A stretch of DNA of 40,662 nt from Muribaculaceae bacterium Zag1 (GCA_002633115.1 NWBJ01000117.1:1-40662); one strand, 5' to 3'. Numbered from the stretch's first letter, positions 7,029 to 17,094 are shown. Numbers and translations are program-made. Notes: generated from the letters alone by a model not told the origin.

Positions 7029-7634
7029 TCAGAAATCAAGTGTGAGTTGGGGGTCAAGCAGGCGGAATGACATGCGATGCAGGGGCGAGAGACCGTATTG
7101 GGCTATGGCGGCGCGATGAGCCTTAGTGGGATAGCCCTTGTTGATATCCCAGTGATAATGGGGGTAGAGGCCATGGAGACGCTGCATCTCGGCATCGCGG
7201 TGAGTCTTGGCCAGAATCGAGGCTGCGGCTATGTTGGCAAAGCGGCCATCGCCCTTGACAAAAGTCTGCCAGGGCAAATCGCCGTAAGGTTTGAATCTAT
7301 TGCCATCGACAATGACAGCGCCAGGGCGCACCGCCAGGGCGTCAAGAGCCCGATGCATGGCCAGAATCGAAGCATTCAATATGTTGATGTGGTCAATCTC
7401 ATCATGGGTGACAATGCCCACGGCCCAGGCCACAGCCTCGGCCTCAATGACCGGACGCAGAGCATCGCGCTGCCGCTCGGTCAGCTGCTTTGAATCATTA
7501 ATCAGGGGGTGATGGAAATCGTCGGGCAGAATCACGGCAGCGGCATAAACCGGCCCGGCCAGGCATCCGCGCCCAGCCTCATCGCATCCGGCCTCGCTGC
7601 GGCCCGCTATGTAGCATGTTGGTAATGGTGACAA
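7029..7634 (-). CDS. rnhB: Ribonuclease HII
   Basis: About 201 residues, normal length. It removes ribonucleotides and RNA primers from DNA-RNA hybrids. Catalytic carboxylates are visible: [20 protein letters not shown] (Asp-Glu), VIVDGNRF (Asp) and AKTHRDAEM (Asp). LHRMSFR near the end is also characteristic. The start is unusual: no ATG exists in frame between the upstream stop and the conserved part, so initiation must be at TTG (7634-7632, giving MSPLPT) or another non-ATG codon. The DNA just upstream (7636-7662) is a degenerate GTGAGT-like simple repeat that may have altered the original start. The response-regulator gene ends 58 bp upstream on the same strand, so the two may be co-transcribed. 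Confidence 0.93.
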   Translation of the reverse strand: MSPLPTCYIAGRSEAGCDEAGRGCLAGPVYAAAVILPDDFHHPLINDSKQLTERQRDALRPVIEAEAVAWAVGIVTHDEIDHINILNASILAMHRALDALAVRPGAVIVDGNRFKPYGDLPWQTFVKGDGRFANIAAASILAKTHRDAEMQRLHGLYPHYHWDINKGYPTKAHRAAIAQYGLSPLHRMSFRLLDPQLTLDF

Positions 7635-7692
7635 ATTGTGAGTTGTGAGTGATAAGTTGGTAGAAATGTGGATTATGATTGGCTCATCGCTT

Positions 7693-8418
7693 TCAACTCA
7701 GTTTGTCGACAAAGGCATAACCCATGCCGTAGCGGTTGACGATGTATTTCCCGCTCTCGCCAAGCTTCTTGCGCAAGCGCGATATGTTGGTATCGACGAT
7801 GCGCACATTGGCACTGGCTTCATCCTTCCAAACCTCAAGACAGATGTCGTTGCGTGAGAAAAATGAATTTTGGTTTTTGATCAAGAACACGAGTATGGCA
7901 TACTCCGTCTTGGTGAGAGGCACGACTGAGCCGTCTTCGATCACGCGCTGCGTGATGGTGTCGATGCGCAAGTTGAGGCTTGGCACTGACAAGTCGGAGT
8001 GGACGGGACGGGGAGCTTCGGGGGAGGTGCGGCGCGGGTGACGACGCAACACTGCCTTGACGCGAGCCAGGAGCTCGCGCAACGAGAATGGTTTGGTTAT
8101 GAAATCGTCGGCTCCCAGATCGAAAGCCTCGATGATAGTGTCTTCGCCCTCGCTTGCCGAACATATTATTACTGGCACCCTGCAGGTCGTGGGGTCTGCC
8201 TTAATGTCGTCAAGTAGGTCGAAACCGGTATAGGGCTGGTCTAGCGCGTCGCATATTACCATGCGTGCATTTGCCACTTCAGACAGAGGCACATCCTTTG
8301 CCTGAGGCACTACGGCTATGCCAAACCCTTCAGAGCCCAAATTAAATTTGAGCAACTCAGTAATATTGGAATCATCATCGACCAGAATGATGGTCCCTAA
8401 GGGTCCTGTGGCGTACAT
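7693..8418 (-). CDS. OmpR-family response regulator (orphan)
   Basis: 241 residues. The receiver domain (about 8-125) has the acidic pocket DDD (14-16), phospho-acceptor Asp57 in MVICDALDQ, Thr/Ser switch at Ser87 and Lys109 in FITKPFS. The winged-helix domain (about 145-240) has the OmpR-type pattern [35 protein letters not shown] and RYGMGYAFV. No histidine kinase gene adjoins it, so the cognate sensor lies elsewhere. Its closest characterised type is probably RprY-like, but that is inference. It faces away from the flippase gene across a 319-bp intergenic region (8419-8737) that is AT-rich and shows only the -7 box at 8663-8670. Confidence 0.9.
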   Translation of the reverse strand: MYATGPLGTIILVDDDSNITELLKFNLGSEGFGIAVVPQAKDVPLSEVANARMVICDALDQPYTGFDLLDDIKADPTTCRVPVIICSASEGEDTIIEAFDLGADDFITKPFSLRELLARVKAVLRRHPRRTSPEAPRPVHSDLSVPSLNLRIDTITQRVIEDGSVVPLTKTEYAILVFLIKNQNSFFSRNDICLEVWKDEASANVRIVDTNISRLRKKLGESGKYIVNRYGMGYAFVDKLS

Positions 8419-8662
8419 TGTCTAATGCTTCTATTAAAGAATCGGAAAATAATTTCCCGATGCAAATTAAACAAAAAAATCGTCACTAAAAGAAATTTGT
8501 AATCAAATTGTATTTTAACTGTCACTAATTTTTCATACCCCAGCATTAACCTGTCAAAACGATTCCATGCCAAGATAAAACCTAACAAATGGAAACTATG
8601 GTTTTGTTCACAACTTGAATGAAAATTTTTTCATTTTGTGGGGTCGTTACGTTTATATTTTG

Positions 8663-8670
8663 TAACTTTG
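8663..8670 (+). promoter_or_regulatory. Probable -7 box of the flippase operon
   Basis: TAACTTTG matches the -7 consensus, about 67 bp before the ATG at 8738. A TTTG lies 24 nt upstream, somewhat further than the usual 19-21 nt, so the -33 element is uncertain. Confidence 0.5.
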
Positions 8671-8737
8671 CGTATAAAACACCGTTATTCAACGTCAAAA
8701 AGACAAAAGTCTCTGAAAAGACAATACAGATTCTGAA

Positions 8738-10234
8738 ATGGGAAGTGTAAAAAGCTTGGCAAAAGACACAGCCATCTACGGCATGAGCAGCATTGTGGGC
8801 CGTTTCCTCAACTGGTGCTTGGTGCCTCTGTACACGATGATGTTCCCCGCCGCCGAATACGGCGTGGTCACCTATGTATATTCTGTCGTGGCCTTGGCTC
8901 TCATCATCCTCACTTACGGCATGGAGACTGGTTTCTTCAGGTTTGCCAACCATGAGCGCTGGCACGACCCCATGCAAGTCTACAGCACGGCTCTGACCTC
9001 GCTGCTCGGCAGCGGCGTGATATTCACCGTGCTGGTGCTTGTGTTTTTGCCCCAGTGCACCAGGTTTATGGAATGTGACGGCCATGAATCATACGTGGTG
9101 ATGATGGCCGTGTGCGTGGCCATCGATGCCTTTACCGCCCTGCCGTTCAGCTACCTGCGCTACAAGAAGCGCCCAATCCGCTTTGCCGTGCTCAAGCTGG
9201 TCAATATCGGCCTCAACATCGGCCTCAATGTGGTATTCATCCTATTGTGCCCCTGGCTGATGAAGTCGGCCCCAAGCCTGGTCGACTGGTGGTATGTCGA
9301 GGATTTCGGCATCGGCTACATCTTCTTGGCCAACTTGATAGCCTCGGTGACCACACTGCTGATGCTGTGGCCCGAACTCCACGGTTTCCGCTGGAGATTC
9401 TGCGGACAGCTGTGGCGCGAGATGCTCGCCTATTCGGCTCCGCTGCTGGTGCTCGGCGTGGCTGGCATCATGAATCAGACCATCGACAAGCTCCTATTCC
9501 CCACCCTGTACCATCAGCCCGATGCAATGGCCCAACTCGGTATCTATGGCGCCAACTACAAGATCGCCATCGTGATGGTGATGTTTATCCAAGCCTTCCG
9601 CTTTGCCTACGAGCCGTTTATCTTTGCGCAGAACAAGCAGCAGGGAGCCTCGGCCGACCGCTCGTACAGCGATGCTATGAAATGGTTTCTGATCGCCGCT
9701 TTCTTGATATTCCTATTTGTAATGTTCTATCTCGACATCATCCGCTATTTCATCTCGCCCAAATATTTCAGCGGCCTCAAGGTGGTGCCTATCGTGATGA
9801 TCGCCGAACTGATGTTTGGCGTATTCTTCAACCTCTCGGTGTGGTACAAGCTCACCGACAAGACGGTATGGGGCATGTGGTTCTCACTGTTTGGCCTGGC
9901 CATCACCATTGGCCTCAACGTGGCATTGGTGCCTCGCTACGGCTACATGGGTTGCGCTTGGGCAGCATTCTGCTGCTATGGTGCCATGATGCTTGCCAGC
10001 TACTTTGTAGGCCAATGGAAACACCCCATCAAATACCCGGTCAAGCAAATAGCCCTCTACTTCGTATTGGCTGCAGCCCTGTACGTGGTGGGCGAATACA
10101 TATTGGTATTCCACAACCACTGGGTGAACTGGGGCGTACGCGCCGTGCTGCTCGCCATCTATGTGGCCACGCTCATGCGATTTGAGAAATTCTCGTTTCG
10201 TTCGCTACTCCACCCCATAAAGAAACCGGCATGA
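8738..10234 (+). CDS. Wzx-like polysaccharide flippase (MOP superfamily)
   Basis: 498 residues with about 14 hydrophobic helices and the opening SLAKDTAIYGMSSIVGRFLN typical of the polysaccharide transport (RfbX/Wzx) family of MOP exporters; the second half (about 230-480) is the polysaccharide biosynthesis C-terminal domain. It should flip a lipid-linked oligosaccharide across the inner membrane for capsule or O-antigen-like glycan assembly. The next gene, a glycosyltransferase, starts inside its stop codon (ATGA, 10231-10234), so the pair is translationally coupled and probably acts on the same glycan. No polymerase is adjacent. Confidence 0.88.
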   Translation: MGSVKSLAKDTAIYGMSSIVGRFLNWCLVPLYTMMFPAAEYGVVTYVYSVVALALIILTYGMETGFFRFANHERWHDPMQVYSTALTSLLGSGVIFTVLVLVFLPQCTRFMECDGHESYVVMMAVCVAIDAFTALPFSYLRYKKRPIRFAVLKLVNIGLNIGLNVVFILLCPWLMKSAPSLVDWWYVEDFGIGYIFLANLIASVTTLLMLWPELHGFRWRFCGQLWREMLAYSAPLLVLGVAGIMNQTIDKLLFPTLYHQPDAMAQLGIYGANYKIAIVMVMFIQAFRFAYEPFIFAQNKQQGASADRSYSDAMKWFLIAAFLIFLFVMFYLDIIRYFISPKYFSGLKVVPIVMIAELMFGVFFNLSVWYKLTDKTVWGMWFSLFGLAITIGLNVALVPRYGYMGCAWAAFCCYGAMMLASYFVGQWKHPIKYPVKQIALYFVLAAALYVVGEYILVFHNHWVNWGVRAVLLAIYVATLMRFEKFSFRSLLHPIKKPA

Positions 10235-11487
10235 AAATCACAATCCTAAGCCATAGCGATACCACAGGGGGCGCAGCCGTGGTGACCTTGAGGTTGCTCA
10301 ACGCTTTGCGCCAGGCCGGCATCGATGCCCGCATGCTGGTGATGCACAAAGGCTCGGACAACCCCAATGTCGAGCAAGTGGGTCCAAGATGGCGCGCCAA
10401 GGCTTGCTTCCTCAGGGAGAGAGCCGGAATCTTTATGCGCAACTCATTCTCGCGCTCCAAGCTGTTTAAGGTCTCAACTGCTAATTGCGGATTGACTCTG
10501 AGCCATCATCCATTGGTCAAGGATGCCGATGTGGTAATCCTGGGGTGGGTCAACCAAGGGCTGATCTCGTTGCGCGAAATCAGCCGCATCAAGGCCCCAG
10601 TGGCCTGGGTGATGCACGACATGTGGTGCCTGACCGGCATTTGCCACCACGCTGGCGCATGCCGTGGGTACTATTACAGTTGCGGCAACTGCCCAATGCT
10701 GCATCGAGGCCAAGCCACCGAGCAGGATGGCGGCTCTTGCACCGACCTGTCGTGGAGCACCCGAGCCCGCAAGGAGGCTCTCTACGCCTCAAAGCACATC
10801 ACCTTTGTAGCCATAAGCCATTGGCTGGCCGAGAGATGCAAGAAGAGCAGCCTGTTGGCCTCCGAGACGGTAAGGGTCATTCCCAACGCTTTCCCGGTCG
10901 AGGATTTCCACATCTCCCCGCGCAAATCGCGCGCCGAGATGGGCCTCCCAGCTACGGGCAAACTCATCGCTATGGGCGCGGCGCGGCTCGATGACCCCAT
11001 CAAGGGCTTGGATCTCGCCATCGAGGCTCTCAACCAGCTCGCCGACAGCGGATGCGCAGCCGTATTCTTTGGCAACCTGAAAAATCCCCACGCCCTTGAC
11101 GCTCTGCAGATACCTTATGTCAATCTCGGGCCCATCGATGACCCTGAGCGAATACGTGAAATCTACGCCCATTGCTGCGCAGTGCTCTCATCATCCCACT
11201 ACGAGACACTGCCCACCACACTCATCGAGGGCATGGCTGCCGGATGCGTGCCAGTGACATTCGGCCAGGGCGGACAAGCCGACATCGTCGAACACCTTGA
11301 CACCGGATACATAGCCCTATACCCCGATTCTACCGACTTGGCAGCCGGGCTGCGTTTCGCCCTCAGCGGCGAGATTCCGCCCGAGAGGCTCAGACTGTCG
11401 GTTGAGGATAAATTCGGAGCCAAAGCCGTAGCCCAACAATACATCGATTTGGCCAACAAAATGCTCGCTGACCGCCAAAAAGCTTAA
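10231..11487 (+). CDS. Glycosyltransferase family 4 protein
   Basis: 418 residues, GT-B fold. The N-terminal acceptor domain starts MKITILSHSDTTGGAAVVTL, with the usual Gly-Gly-Ala loop; a Cys-rich insertion (about 130-165, with WCLTGICHHAGAC, CGNCPMLHRG) may bind metal, as in Bacteroidales capsule glycosyltransferases. The C-terminal donor domain has VRVIPNAFPVEDFH, MGAARLDDPIKGLD and the E-x7-E type motif in SSHYETLPTTLIEGMAAGCV. It transfers a sugar from a nucleotide donor to the glycan probably handled by the flippase with which it overlaps by 4 nt. The donor sugar cannot be told from sequence. Confidence 0.87.
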   Translation: MKITILSHSDTTGGAAVVTLRLLNALRQAGIDARMLVMHKGSDNPNVEQVGPRWRAKACFLRERAGIFMRNSFSRSKLFKVSTANCGLTLSHHPLVKDADVVILGWVNQGLISLREISRIKAPVAWVMHDMWCLTGICHHAGACRGYYYSCGNCPMLHRGQATEQDGGSCTDLSWSTRARKEALYASKHITFVAISHWLAERCKKSSLLASETVRVIPNAFPVEDFHISPRKSRAEMGLPATGKLIAMGAARLDDPIKGLDLAIEALNQLADSGCAAVFFGNLKNPHALDALQIPYVNLGPIDDPERIREIYAHCCAVLSSSHYETLPTTLIEGMAAGCVPVTFGQGGQADIVEHLDTGYIALYPDSTDLAAGLRFALSGEIPPERLRLSVEDKFGAKAVAQQYIDLANKMLADRQKA

Positions 11488-11532
11488 TATCTGACAAGCA
11501 TAATAATGCGAGACTCTTTGCGTTATCTTTTT

Positions 11533-12114
11533 ATGAATAAAATAGTTTTCGCCACAAACAATAGCCACAAACTCGACGAGGTCCGCCAAATCGCCGGGGA
11601 CCGGATACAAATCCTCAGCCTATCTGACATCGGCTGCACCGCCGACATACCCGAGACCGGGGCAACTCTCGAAGATAACGCCCTGATCAAAGCTCGCTAC
11701 GTGAGCGAGCGCTACGGACTGGACTGCTTTGCCGATGATACCGGCCTCGAAGTCGATGCTCTCGGCGGAGCCCCAGGCGTGCACTCGGCCCGCTATGCCA
11801 CCGATGGCCACGATGCGCAAGCCAACATGCGCCTCTTGCTCTCCAACCTCAAGGACGAGCACAACCGCAAGGCGCGCTTCCGCACCGTAATCGCGCTGAT
11901 ACGCGACGGGCAGGAGCAGATGGTCGACGGCGTGGTCGAGGGTGAAATCCTCACCGAGCCTCATGGCGAGGGCGGCTTCGGATACGACCCGGTGTTCCGG
12001 CCCGAGGGTTGGCAAATCACTTTTGCCCAAGCCGCGCCAGAAGAGAAAAACGCTATCAGCCATCGAGGCCGCGCCACGGCGAAACTCTTCGACATACTTT
12101 TCCCAAACTCCTAA
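11533..12114 (+). CDS. rdgB: XTP/dITP diphosphatase (Ham1/RdgB)
   Basis: 193 residues from the ATG at 11533, chosen because conserved [17 protein letters not shown] begins there (an upstream ATG at 11506 would add nine atypical residues). It hydrolyses non-canonical purine triphosphates (ITP, dITP, XTP) to keep them out of nucleic acids. Motifs: T-N-N-x-H-K-x-x-E at the start, [34 protein letters not shown] and AISHRGRA, all invariant in the family. It opens a dense same-strand run that continues with the PorZ-like gene 14 bp downstream, then aroA, a small membrane protein and a metal permease. Confidence 0.95.
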   Translation: MNKIVFATNNSHKLDEVRQIAGDRIQILSLSDIGCTADIPETGATLEDNALIKARYVSERYGLDCFADDTGLEVDALGGAPGVHSARYATDGHDAQANMRLLLSNLKDEHNRKARFRTVIALIRDGQEQMVDGVVEGEILTEPHGEGGFGYDPVFRPEGWQITFAQAAPEEKNAISHRGRATAKLFDILFPNS

Positions 12115-12128
12115 TCTCCCCATCGCAA

Positions 12129-14570
12129 GTGAATCGATTATTATCCATATTCGTGTCTGTGCTGTCAGTGGCGGCTGCTTATGCCTCATCTGACGGCTGG
12201 TACAAATATCCCCTGATCTCTGAGACTATCGACGACGTAGTGGAGACATCCGACAAGGTGTACTACACCTCTGGCGGAAGCCTCTTCTCATACTCTACCT
12301 CTGACGACGAGGCTTATGCCTACTCAGACCTCAACAAGCTGTCGGGCACCACTGTGACCCTCATCACATACAATTATGACAGCAAATACCTGGTGGTTGC
12401 TTACGATGACGGCAACCTGGATGTGCTGTACGACAACGGTCGAGTAGTCAACCTGCCCGACATACGCGATGCTCAAATCAATTATACCAAGACTATCAAT
12501 CACGTGGCTTTTGGCGATGGCTACATCGTAGTGTCGACCAAATTCGGCATCGTGATTTATCGCGAGGACAAGATGGAGGTGGTGCAGTCGGGCATCTATG
12601 GCAACAATATCAACGGGTCGGCTATCCGCAACGGGCGCCTGGTGCTGTATTGCAATGTTGGCGATGGCAAGGGCCACACGCTGCGTTGGGCCCCTATCAC
12701 CGAGCGCCTCAATAGCTTGGACAAGTTTACATATATCTGCGGTTTCTATGTGACCGACTTGAAATTCATTGATGACAATACTATAGTCGGGGTCAACCTC
12801 ACCAACTACAAGGTGTATATGCGCACAATCGACTTTGATACCAACAAATCATCGTCAGTAAGCTATGACACGGCCTTGGCCACATCGCGCCTATACCCCT
12901 ACGCCGACGGCTATTATTGCTATTCCGACTCAACTTTGAGCCTGGTCACAGGCACTGATACCCCGCAGACTATTGACCTGCCCAACGCTCTGAAAGGCCA
13001 GAAACTCGCGTTCCGCGATAGCTATACCAAGTTATGGGCTGGCGATGAGAATGGGTTGGCGCAATACGACATATCAAGCTCTACACCTACTGTGCTCTAC
13101 GACAAGATGATTTATCCCGACGCCATCACTGTCGCGCCGGTGGGATTCATGCGTTGGTCGGCCGATGGGCAACGCCTCTATATCTCCAATATCACCCTGT
13201 CGATATTCAAGTCTTTTGCCGAAACTAAGGACTTTGTAGACGAGTATCAGAAAACAAATATCATAGAAAACGGCTCAACGCGCGACGTATCGCTCATGAA
13301 TGCATCGGCCGACCAATCCAATTCGATTAACTACCAGACCAACAATGGCAACACTCGCATGTATGGCGACCCGGCTTGGATGATTGAGGACCCTGACGAC
13401 CCCAACATCTACTATTTGGCCAACAACCATGAGGGTCTCTATGCCATCAAATATAATGCTAGCAGTGGAGAATACGAAGAGATACAAAAATTCACCGAAG
13501 AGAATAGCCCCATGACCTATAACTACGGATACAGATGTCAGGACGTCAATATCGACCCAGCTGGCAACTTGTGGATAGGCTATCAATATGACTCGCATTA
13601 CAGCATACTTCCAGCCGCTAAGAGGCGCCAAGGCATGGAATCAATCACTACTTCTGATTGGATCGAGCACACCAAACTCGCTTCAGCCGTTTTGGATCAG
13701 AAGGATATGATGTCGCTCTTCTGCAAAAAGTCGAATATGATGTTTACATTCACCGGCCTGTTCGGTGGCGGCCTGGTGGCAGTTGATACCAAAGGCACCT
13801 ACGATGACCCCACCGATGACACCATGCTGCAATGGTCCACATTTATCGACCAAGACGGCAACCAATTCTCAGCCCCTGACCGCATAACTTTCGCCATTGA
13901 AGACAATCGAGGATGCGTGTGGATTGGCACCAGCGCCGGCGTGTTTGAGATTACCACTCCGTCAAACGCCACCAACACGGCTATGACAGTGCGACGCATC
14001 AAGGTGCCTCGCAATGACGGCACCAACTATGCCGACTACCTGCTCGAGAGCGACATAATCCTCTGGATGGCCGAAGATGCAGCCAACCGCAAATGGATTG
14101 CTACTGAGAATTCGGGCCTGTTCCTGGTGAGCGAGACCGGTGATGAAATCATTCGCAATTACACCACCGACAACTCGCCGCTCCCATCAAATGTGATATG
14201 CTCGGTCGAGTGCGACCCCTACAGCAATATGGTATACGTAGGCACCCCCTACGGCCTCTATACATTCCTGAGCGATGCCGCTCCGGCACAAGAGGACTAT
14301 AGCGAAATTTGCGCCTATCCCAACCCCGTAAGACCGGAATACTACGGCGATGTCACCATCACCGGACTGATGGAGAATACGATTGTGAAGATAGCCGATG
14401 TAGCTGGAAATGTCGTGGCGCATCTCCGCTCTGAGGGCGGCATGGCCACCTGGGACGTTTGCAACCTGTCGGGCAAGCGCGTCAAGTCGGGCGTATATTA
14501 CGTATTTGCTACCAGCAACGATGGCAGCTCATCGTCGGGGGCTGTCACCAAGATTCTCGTGATAAACTGA
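12129..14570 (+). CDS. porZ: PorZ-like type IX secretion protein
   Basis: 813 residues from a GTG at 12129; the long open frame reaches back into rdgB but the signal peptide (MNRLLSIFVSVLSVAAAYAS) begins at the GTG. The first domain (VVETSDKVYYTSGGSLFSYS, YLVVAYDDGNLDVL) matches the PorZ N-terminal beta-propeller. A second, two-component-regulator-like propeller follows (NIDPAGNLWIGYQYD, IEDNRGCVWIGTSAGVFEI, ENSGLFLVSETGDEI), and the end is a sorting-type beta domain (YPNPVRPEYYG, GKRVKSGVYYV). In Porphyromonas gingivalis PorZ is part of the T9SS surface attachment complex that delivers A-LPS. Its presence implies that this organism has a T9SS, consistent with the two cargo-like proteins in this window. 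The start is 14 bp after rdgB. Confidence 0.8.
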   Translation: MNRLLSIFVSVLSVAAAYASSDGWYKYPLISETIDDVVETSDKVYYTSGGSLFSYSTSDDEAYAYSDLNKLSGTTVTLITYNYDSKYLVVAYDDGNLDVLYDNGRVVNLPDIRDAQINYTKTINHVAFGDGYIVVSTKFGIVIYREDKMEVVQSGIYGNNINGSAIRNGRLVLYCNVGDGKGHTLRWAPITERLNSLDKFTYICGFYVTDLKFIDDNTIVGVNLTNYKVYMRTIDFDTNKSSSVSYDTALATSRLYPYADGYYCYSDSTLSLVTGTDTPQTIDLPNALKGQKLAFRDSYTKLWAGDENGLAQYDISSSTPTVLYDKMIYPDAITVAPVGFMRWSADGQRLYISNITLSIFKSFAETKDFVDEYQKTNIIENGSTRDVSLMNASADQSNSINYQTNNGNTRMYGDPAWMIEDPDDPNIYYLANNHEGLYAIKYNASSGEYEEIQKFTEENSPMTYNYGYRCQDVNIDPAGNLWIGYQYDSHYSILPAAKRRQGMESITTSDWIEHTKLASAVLDQKDMMSLFCKKSNMMFTFTGLFGGGLVAVDTKGTYDDPTDDTMLQWSTFIDQDGNQFSAPDRITFAIEDNRGCVWIGTSAGVFEITTPSNATNTAMTVRRIKVPRNDGTNYADYLLESDIILWMAEDAANRKWIATENSGLFLVSETGDEIIRNYTTDNSPLPSNVICSVECDPYSNMVYVGTPYGLYTFLSDAAPAQEDYSEICAYPNPVRPEYYGDVTITGLMENTIVKIADVAGNVVAHLRSEGGMATWDVCNLSGKRVKSGVYYVFATSNDGSSSSGAVTKILVIN

Positions 14571-14577
14571 TATATCA

Positions 14578-15840
14578 ATGGATCTCCAGATTTTTCCACC
14601 CGAAGAGGTGATTGAAACCACCATAGAGCTCCCGCTCAGCAAGAGCATGAGCAATAGGGCACTGATTATGAACGCCCTGACTCCGGCCGCTCAGCCGCTG
14701 CCCGAGGTGGCCCAGTGTGATGATACCCAGGCTATGGAGACGGCCTTGGCTCAATGGCACTCGGCTGCCGGGCAACCATTCGAGGCCAATGTCGGACCGG
14801 CCGGCACTGCCATGAGATTCCTGACCGCTTTCTTTGCCGCCTCGCCGGGATGCGAAGTGGTGTTGGACGGCAGCGAACGCATGCGCCAGCGCCCAATCGG
14901 GCAATTGGTCGATGCCTTGCGCCAATGTGGAGCATCGGTCGAATACGTTGAGCGCGAGGGCTTTCCCCCCTTGCGAATCGTAGGAGCGCAATTGTCGGGA
15001 GGAAATTTCGATATCGATGCCTCAATCAGTTCGCAATTCCTCTCAGCCCTCTTGATGGTGGCTCCGACCATGGATACGCCCCTGACCCTCAACCTTAAGG
15101 GTGAAATCGCCTCGCTGCCGTATCTGCAAATGACAATCGCAATGATGCAGCGCCGTGGAATCGAAATAGAGCGCGAGGGGCAGACCGTAACCTGCCAGCC
15201 GGGCGTGTATTTGCAACGCGCCGACTGCGAAATCGAGCGCGACTGGAGCGCAGCTTCGTATTGGTACGAGATTGATGCCCTGTCGGCCGGTTGGGTCACC
15301 CTGACTGACCTAACGCTGCCCTCGCTGCAAGGCGACAGCGCTCTGGCTCAAATATTTCCCAAACTTGGCATAATCACAGAGATCGAGGAAGGCAACGCTG
15401 TGCTGAATCCCACCCCTGAGATGCATTCGCGCCTTGACTTGGACCTGAGCGCAACCCCCGACATTGCCCAGACCCTGGCTGTGACCTGCTGCATGCTCGG
15501 CGTGCCATTCCGTTTCTCGGGTCTTAAATCTCTCAAAATTAAAGAGACAGACCGCATTGATGCCTTGATGCGCGAGCTCAAGAAGCTGTCATTCGCCCTC
15601 GAGGCCGAGGCCGACGGCGTATTGTCTTGGGAGGGACACCGTGTGCCAGTCAGAGAGGTGCCACCGATCGAAACCTACTCTGACCACCGCATGGCCATGG
15701 CTTTTGCACCAGTGGCTCTGTATCTGCCGGGCATCGTGATTCGCGATGCCGATGTGGTGAGCAAGTCTTATCCCGGATATTGGGACGACCTAAAACGTGC
15801 CGGTTTCACACTCAATGAGGTAGGCGTGGAGGCTGAGTGA
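14578..15840 (+). CDS. aroA: 3-phosphoshikimate 1-carboxyvinyltransferase (EPSP synthase)
   Basis: 420 residues, full length. It joins phosphoenolpyruvate to shikimate-3-phosphate in the sixth step of the shikimate pathway. Motifs: LPLSKSMSNRALIMNAL (shikimate-phosphate binding), GPAGTAMRFLTAFFA (PEP side), SISSQFLSALLM, LKIKETDRIDALMRELKK (Glu/Asp/Arg) and YSDHRMAMAFAP. It begins 7 bp after the PorZ-like gene, and the next gene starts within its stop codon region (overlap 15837-15840), so it is clearly an operon member. No other shikimate genes are nearby. Confidence 0.96.
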   Translation: MDLQIFPPEEVIETTIELPLSKSMSNRALIMNALTPAAQPLPEVAQCDDTQAMETALAQWHSAAGQPFEANVGPAGTAMRFLTAFFAASPGCEVVLDGSERMRQRPIGQLVDALRQCGASVEYVEREGFPPLRIVGAQLSGGNFDIDASISSQFLSALLMVAPTMDTPLTLNLKGEIASLPYLQMTIAMMQRRGIEIEREGQTVTCQPGVYLQRADCEIERDWSAASYWYEIDALSAGWVTLTDLTLPSLQGDSALAQIFPKLGIITEIEEGNAVLNPTPEMHSRLDLDLSATPDIAQTLAVTCCMLGVPFRFSGLKSLKIKETDRIDALMRELKKLSFALEAEADGVLSWEGHRVPVREVPPIETYSDHRMAMAFAPVALYLPGIVIRDADVVSKSYPGYWDDLKRAGFTLNEVGVEAE

Positions 15841-16292
15841 TGGAGGGCGTTCTTATTATATTATTGGTGTTGGTGGTGGTCGGAGCGATTCTCTACGTGC
15901 ATCACCGCCTCACTTACGGCAAAGCTGAGGATAAAACCCCTGAGGCGGAAGAAAAGCCGGCGCCCGCAGCCGCAGCCGCTGAGCCAGCTCCAGCCCAAGA
16001 GGGCCACGGCCAATTCTGCTGTGGCTTGCACGCGGTGTGCGATAAGGACCTGCCGCCTATGCCGGGCGAAAAGGTCGAGTATTATGATGACGAAGAGCTT
16101 GACCGCTTTGCCGGACGCAACCCCGAGGAATACACCGATGATGAAATTGAGGAATTTCGCGATGTGCTGCTCACTCTGCTCCCCGAGGATATCACAGGTT
16201 GGCATCGCAGCTTGCAATTGCGCGGCATAGTGATGCCCCCCATCATCAAGGACGAGTTGCTTATGATAATATCCGAGAATCGTCATGCTTGA
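15837..16292 (+). CDS. Small single-pass membrane protein, conserved in Bacteroidales
   Basis: 151 residues: one N-terminal transmembrane helix (MMEGVLIILLVLVVVGAILY), an Ala/Pro/Glu-rich linker (about 30-55), a cysteine motif GQFCCGLHAVCDKD, then an acidic domain (YYDDEELDRFAGR, DDEIEEFRDVLLTLLPED, GWHRSLQLRGIVMPP). Proteins of this shape follow aroA in other Bacteroidales as far as I recall and have no established function; the 'phospholipase' label sometimes given is unsupported by any motif here. The Cys-Cys...Cys set could bind metal, which would suit the metal permease encoded next (overlap 8 nt), but that is only inference. Confidence 0.75.
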   Translation: MMEGVLIILLVLVVVGAILYVHHRLTYGKAEDKTPEAEEKPAPAAAAAEPAPAQEGHGQFCCGLHAVCDKDLPPMPGEKVEYYDDEELDRFAGRNPEEYTDDEIEEFRDVLLTLLPEDITGWHRSLQLRGIVMPPIIKDELLMIISENRHA

Positions 16293-17094
16293 ATTTCTGG
16301 AATACGAATTTTTCCGCAACGCTCTGTGGGGAGTGCTGATTATCAGCGTATCGGCTGCTATGATTGGCACCTACATCATCACTCGGCGCTTGGTGGCCAT
16401 CTCAGGCGGCATCACCCATGCCTGCTTTGGCGGCCTGGGCCTGGGCTACTTCCTGGGCATCAGCCCGGTGCTGATGGCGGCAGTGTTTGCGGTTGCCTCG
16501 TCGATAGGTGTCGAGTGGATGTCGAGCCGATTCCGTGTCCGCGAGGATTCGGCCATCGCCGTGGTATGGGCCATCGGCATGGCGATAGGCGTATTGTTCG
16601 TGTTCCTAACCCCGGGATACGTGCCCGAGCTCAATTCCTTCCTCTTTGGCAATATCCTCACCATCACGCGCAACGACATTTGGGTGTTTGCCGCCTTTGC
16701 CGCTGTGCTAATCATCTTTTTTGCCCTTTTCTACCAGAAGATACTGGCGTGCGCCTTCGACCGCGACTTCGCGCGCGTAATCCATCTGCCCGAGCGCCTC
16801 ATCAACTACACGATGACAGTGCTGGTGGCAGTTTGCATCGTGCTTACCATCCGCTTGGTGGGCGTGATGCTGCTGATGTCGATGCTGTCGCTGCCGATGA
16901 TGAGCGCCGAGATATATTTTCGCCGTTTCAAGACGATGATGATAGCCTCGGTGATCATTTCGCTGGTATGCTGCGTGGCGGGTCTGTTTATTGGCGCGAT
17001 GGTTGATGTGCCCTGCTCTGCCATCATCGTGATCATCATGGTGATCGTCTTCACCATCCTCAAAGCCTCGTCGCCATGGCTGGCCAGAGAGTAA
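16285..17094 (+). CDS. znuB: ABC-3 family metal (zinc/manganese) transporter permease
   Basis: 269 residues, about eight membrane helices, with family motifs RRLVAISGGITHACFGGLGLG (the H-x-x-F/L-G-G-G region), DSAIAVVWAIGMAIGV, LFGNILTI and RLVGVMLLMSMLSLP. It forms the membrane channel for zinc or manganese uptake together with an ATPase and a binding protein, neither of which is encoded in the window. It is the last gene of the rdgB run, overlapping the small membrane protein by 8 nt. The metal is not determined by sequence; the ZnuB name reflects the family. Confidence 0.85.
   Translation: MLEFLEYEFFRNALWGVLIISVSAAMIGTYIITRRLVAISGGITHACFGGLGLGYFLGISPVLMAAVFAVASSIGVEWMSSRFRVREDSAIAVVWAIGMAIGVLFVFLTPGYVPELNSFLFGNILTITRNDIWVFAAFAAVLIIFFALFYQKILACAFDRDFARVIHLPERLINYTMTVLVAVCIVLTIRLVGVMLLMSMLSLPMMSAEIYFRRFKTMMIASVIISLVCCVAGLFIGAMVDVPCSAIIVIIMVIVFTILKASSPWLARE

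Noticed and set aside
9112-10185. 357-codon open frame inside the flippase gene
   Set aside because: It is an alternative-frame shadow; the flippase frame has the membrane helices and family motifs, the other has low-complexity Arg/His/Pro-rich sequence.
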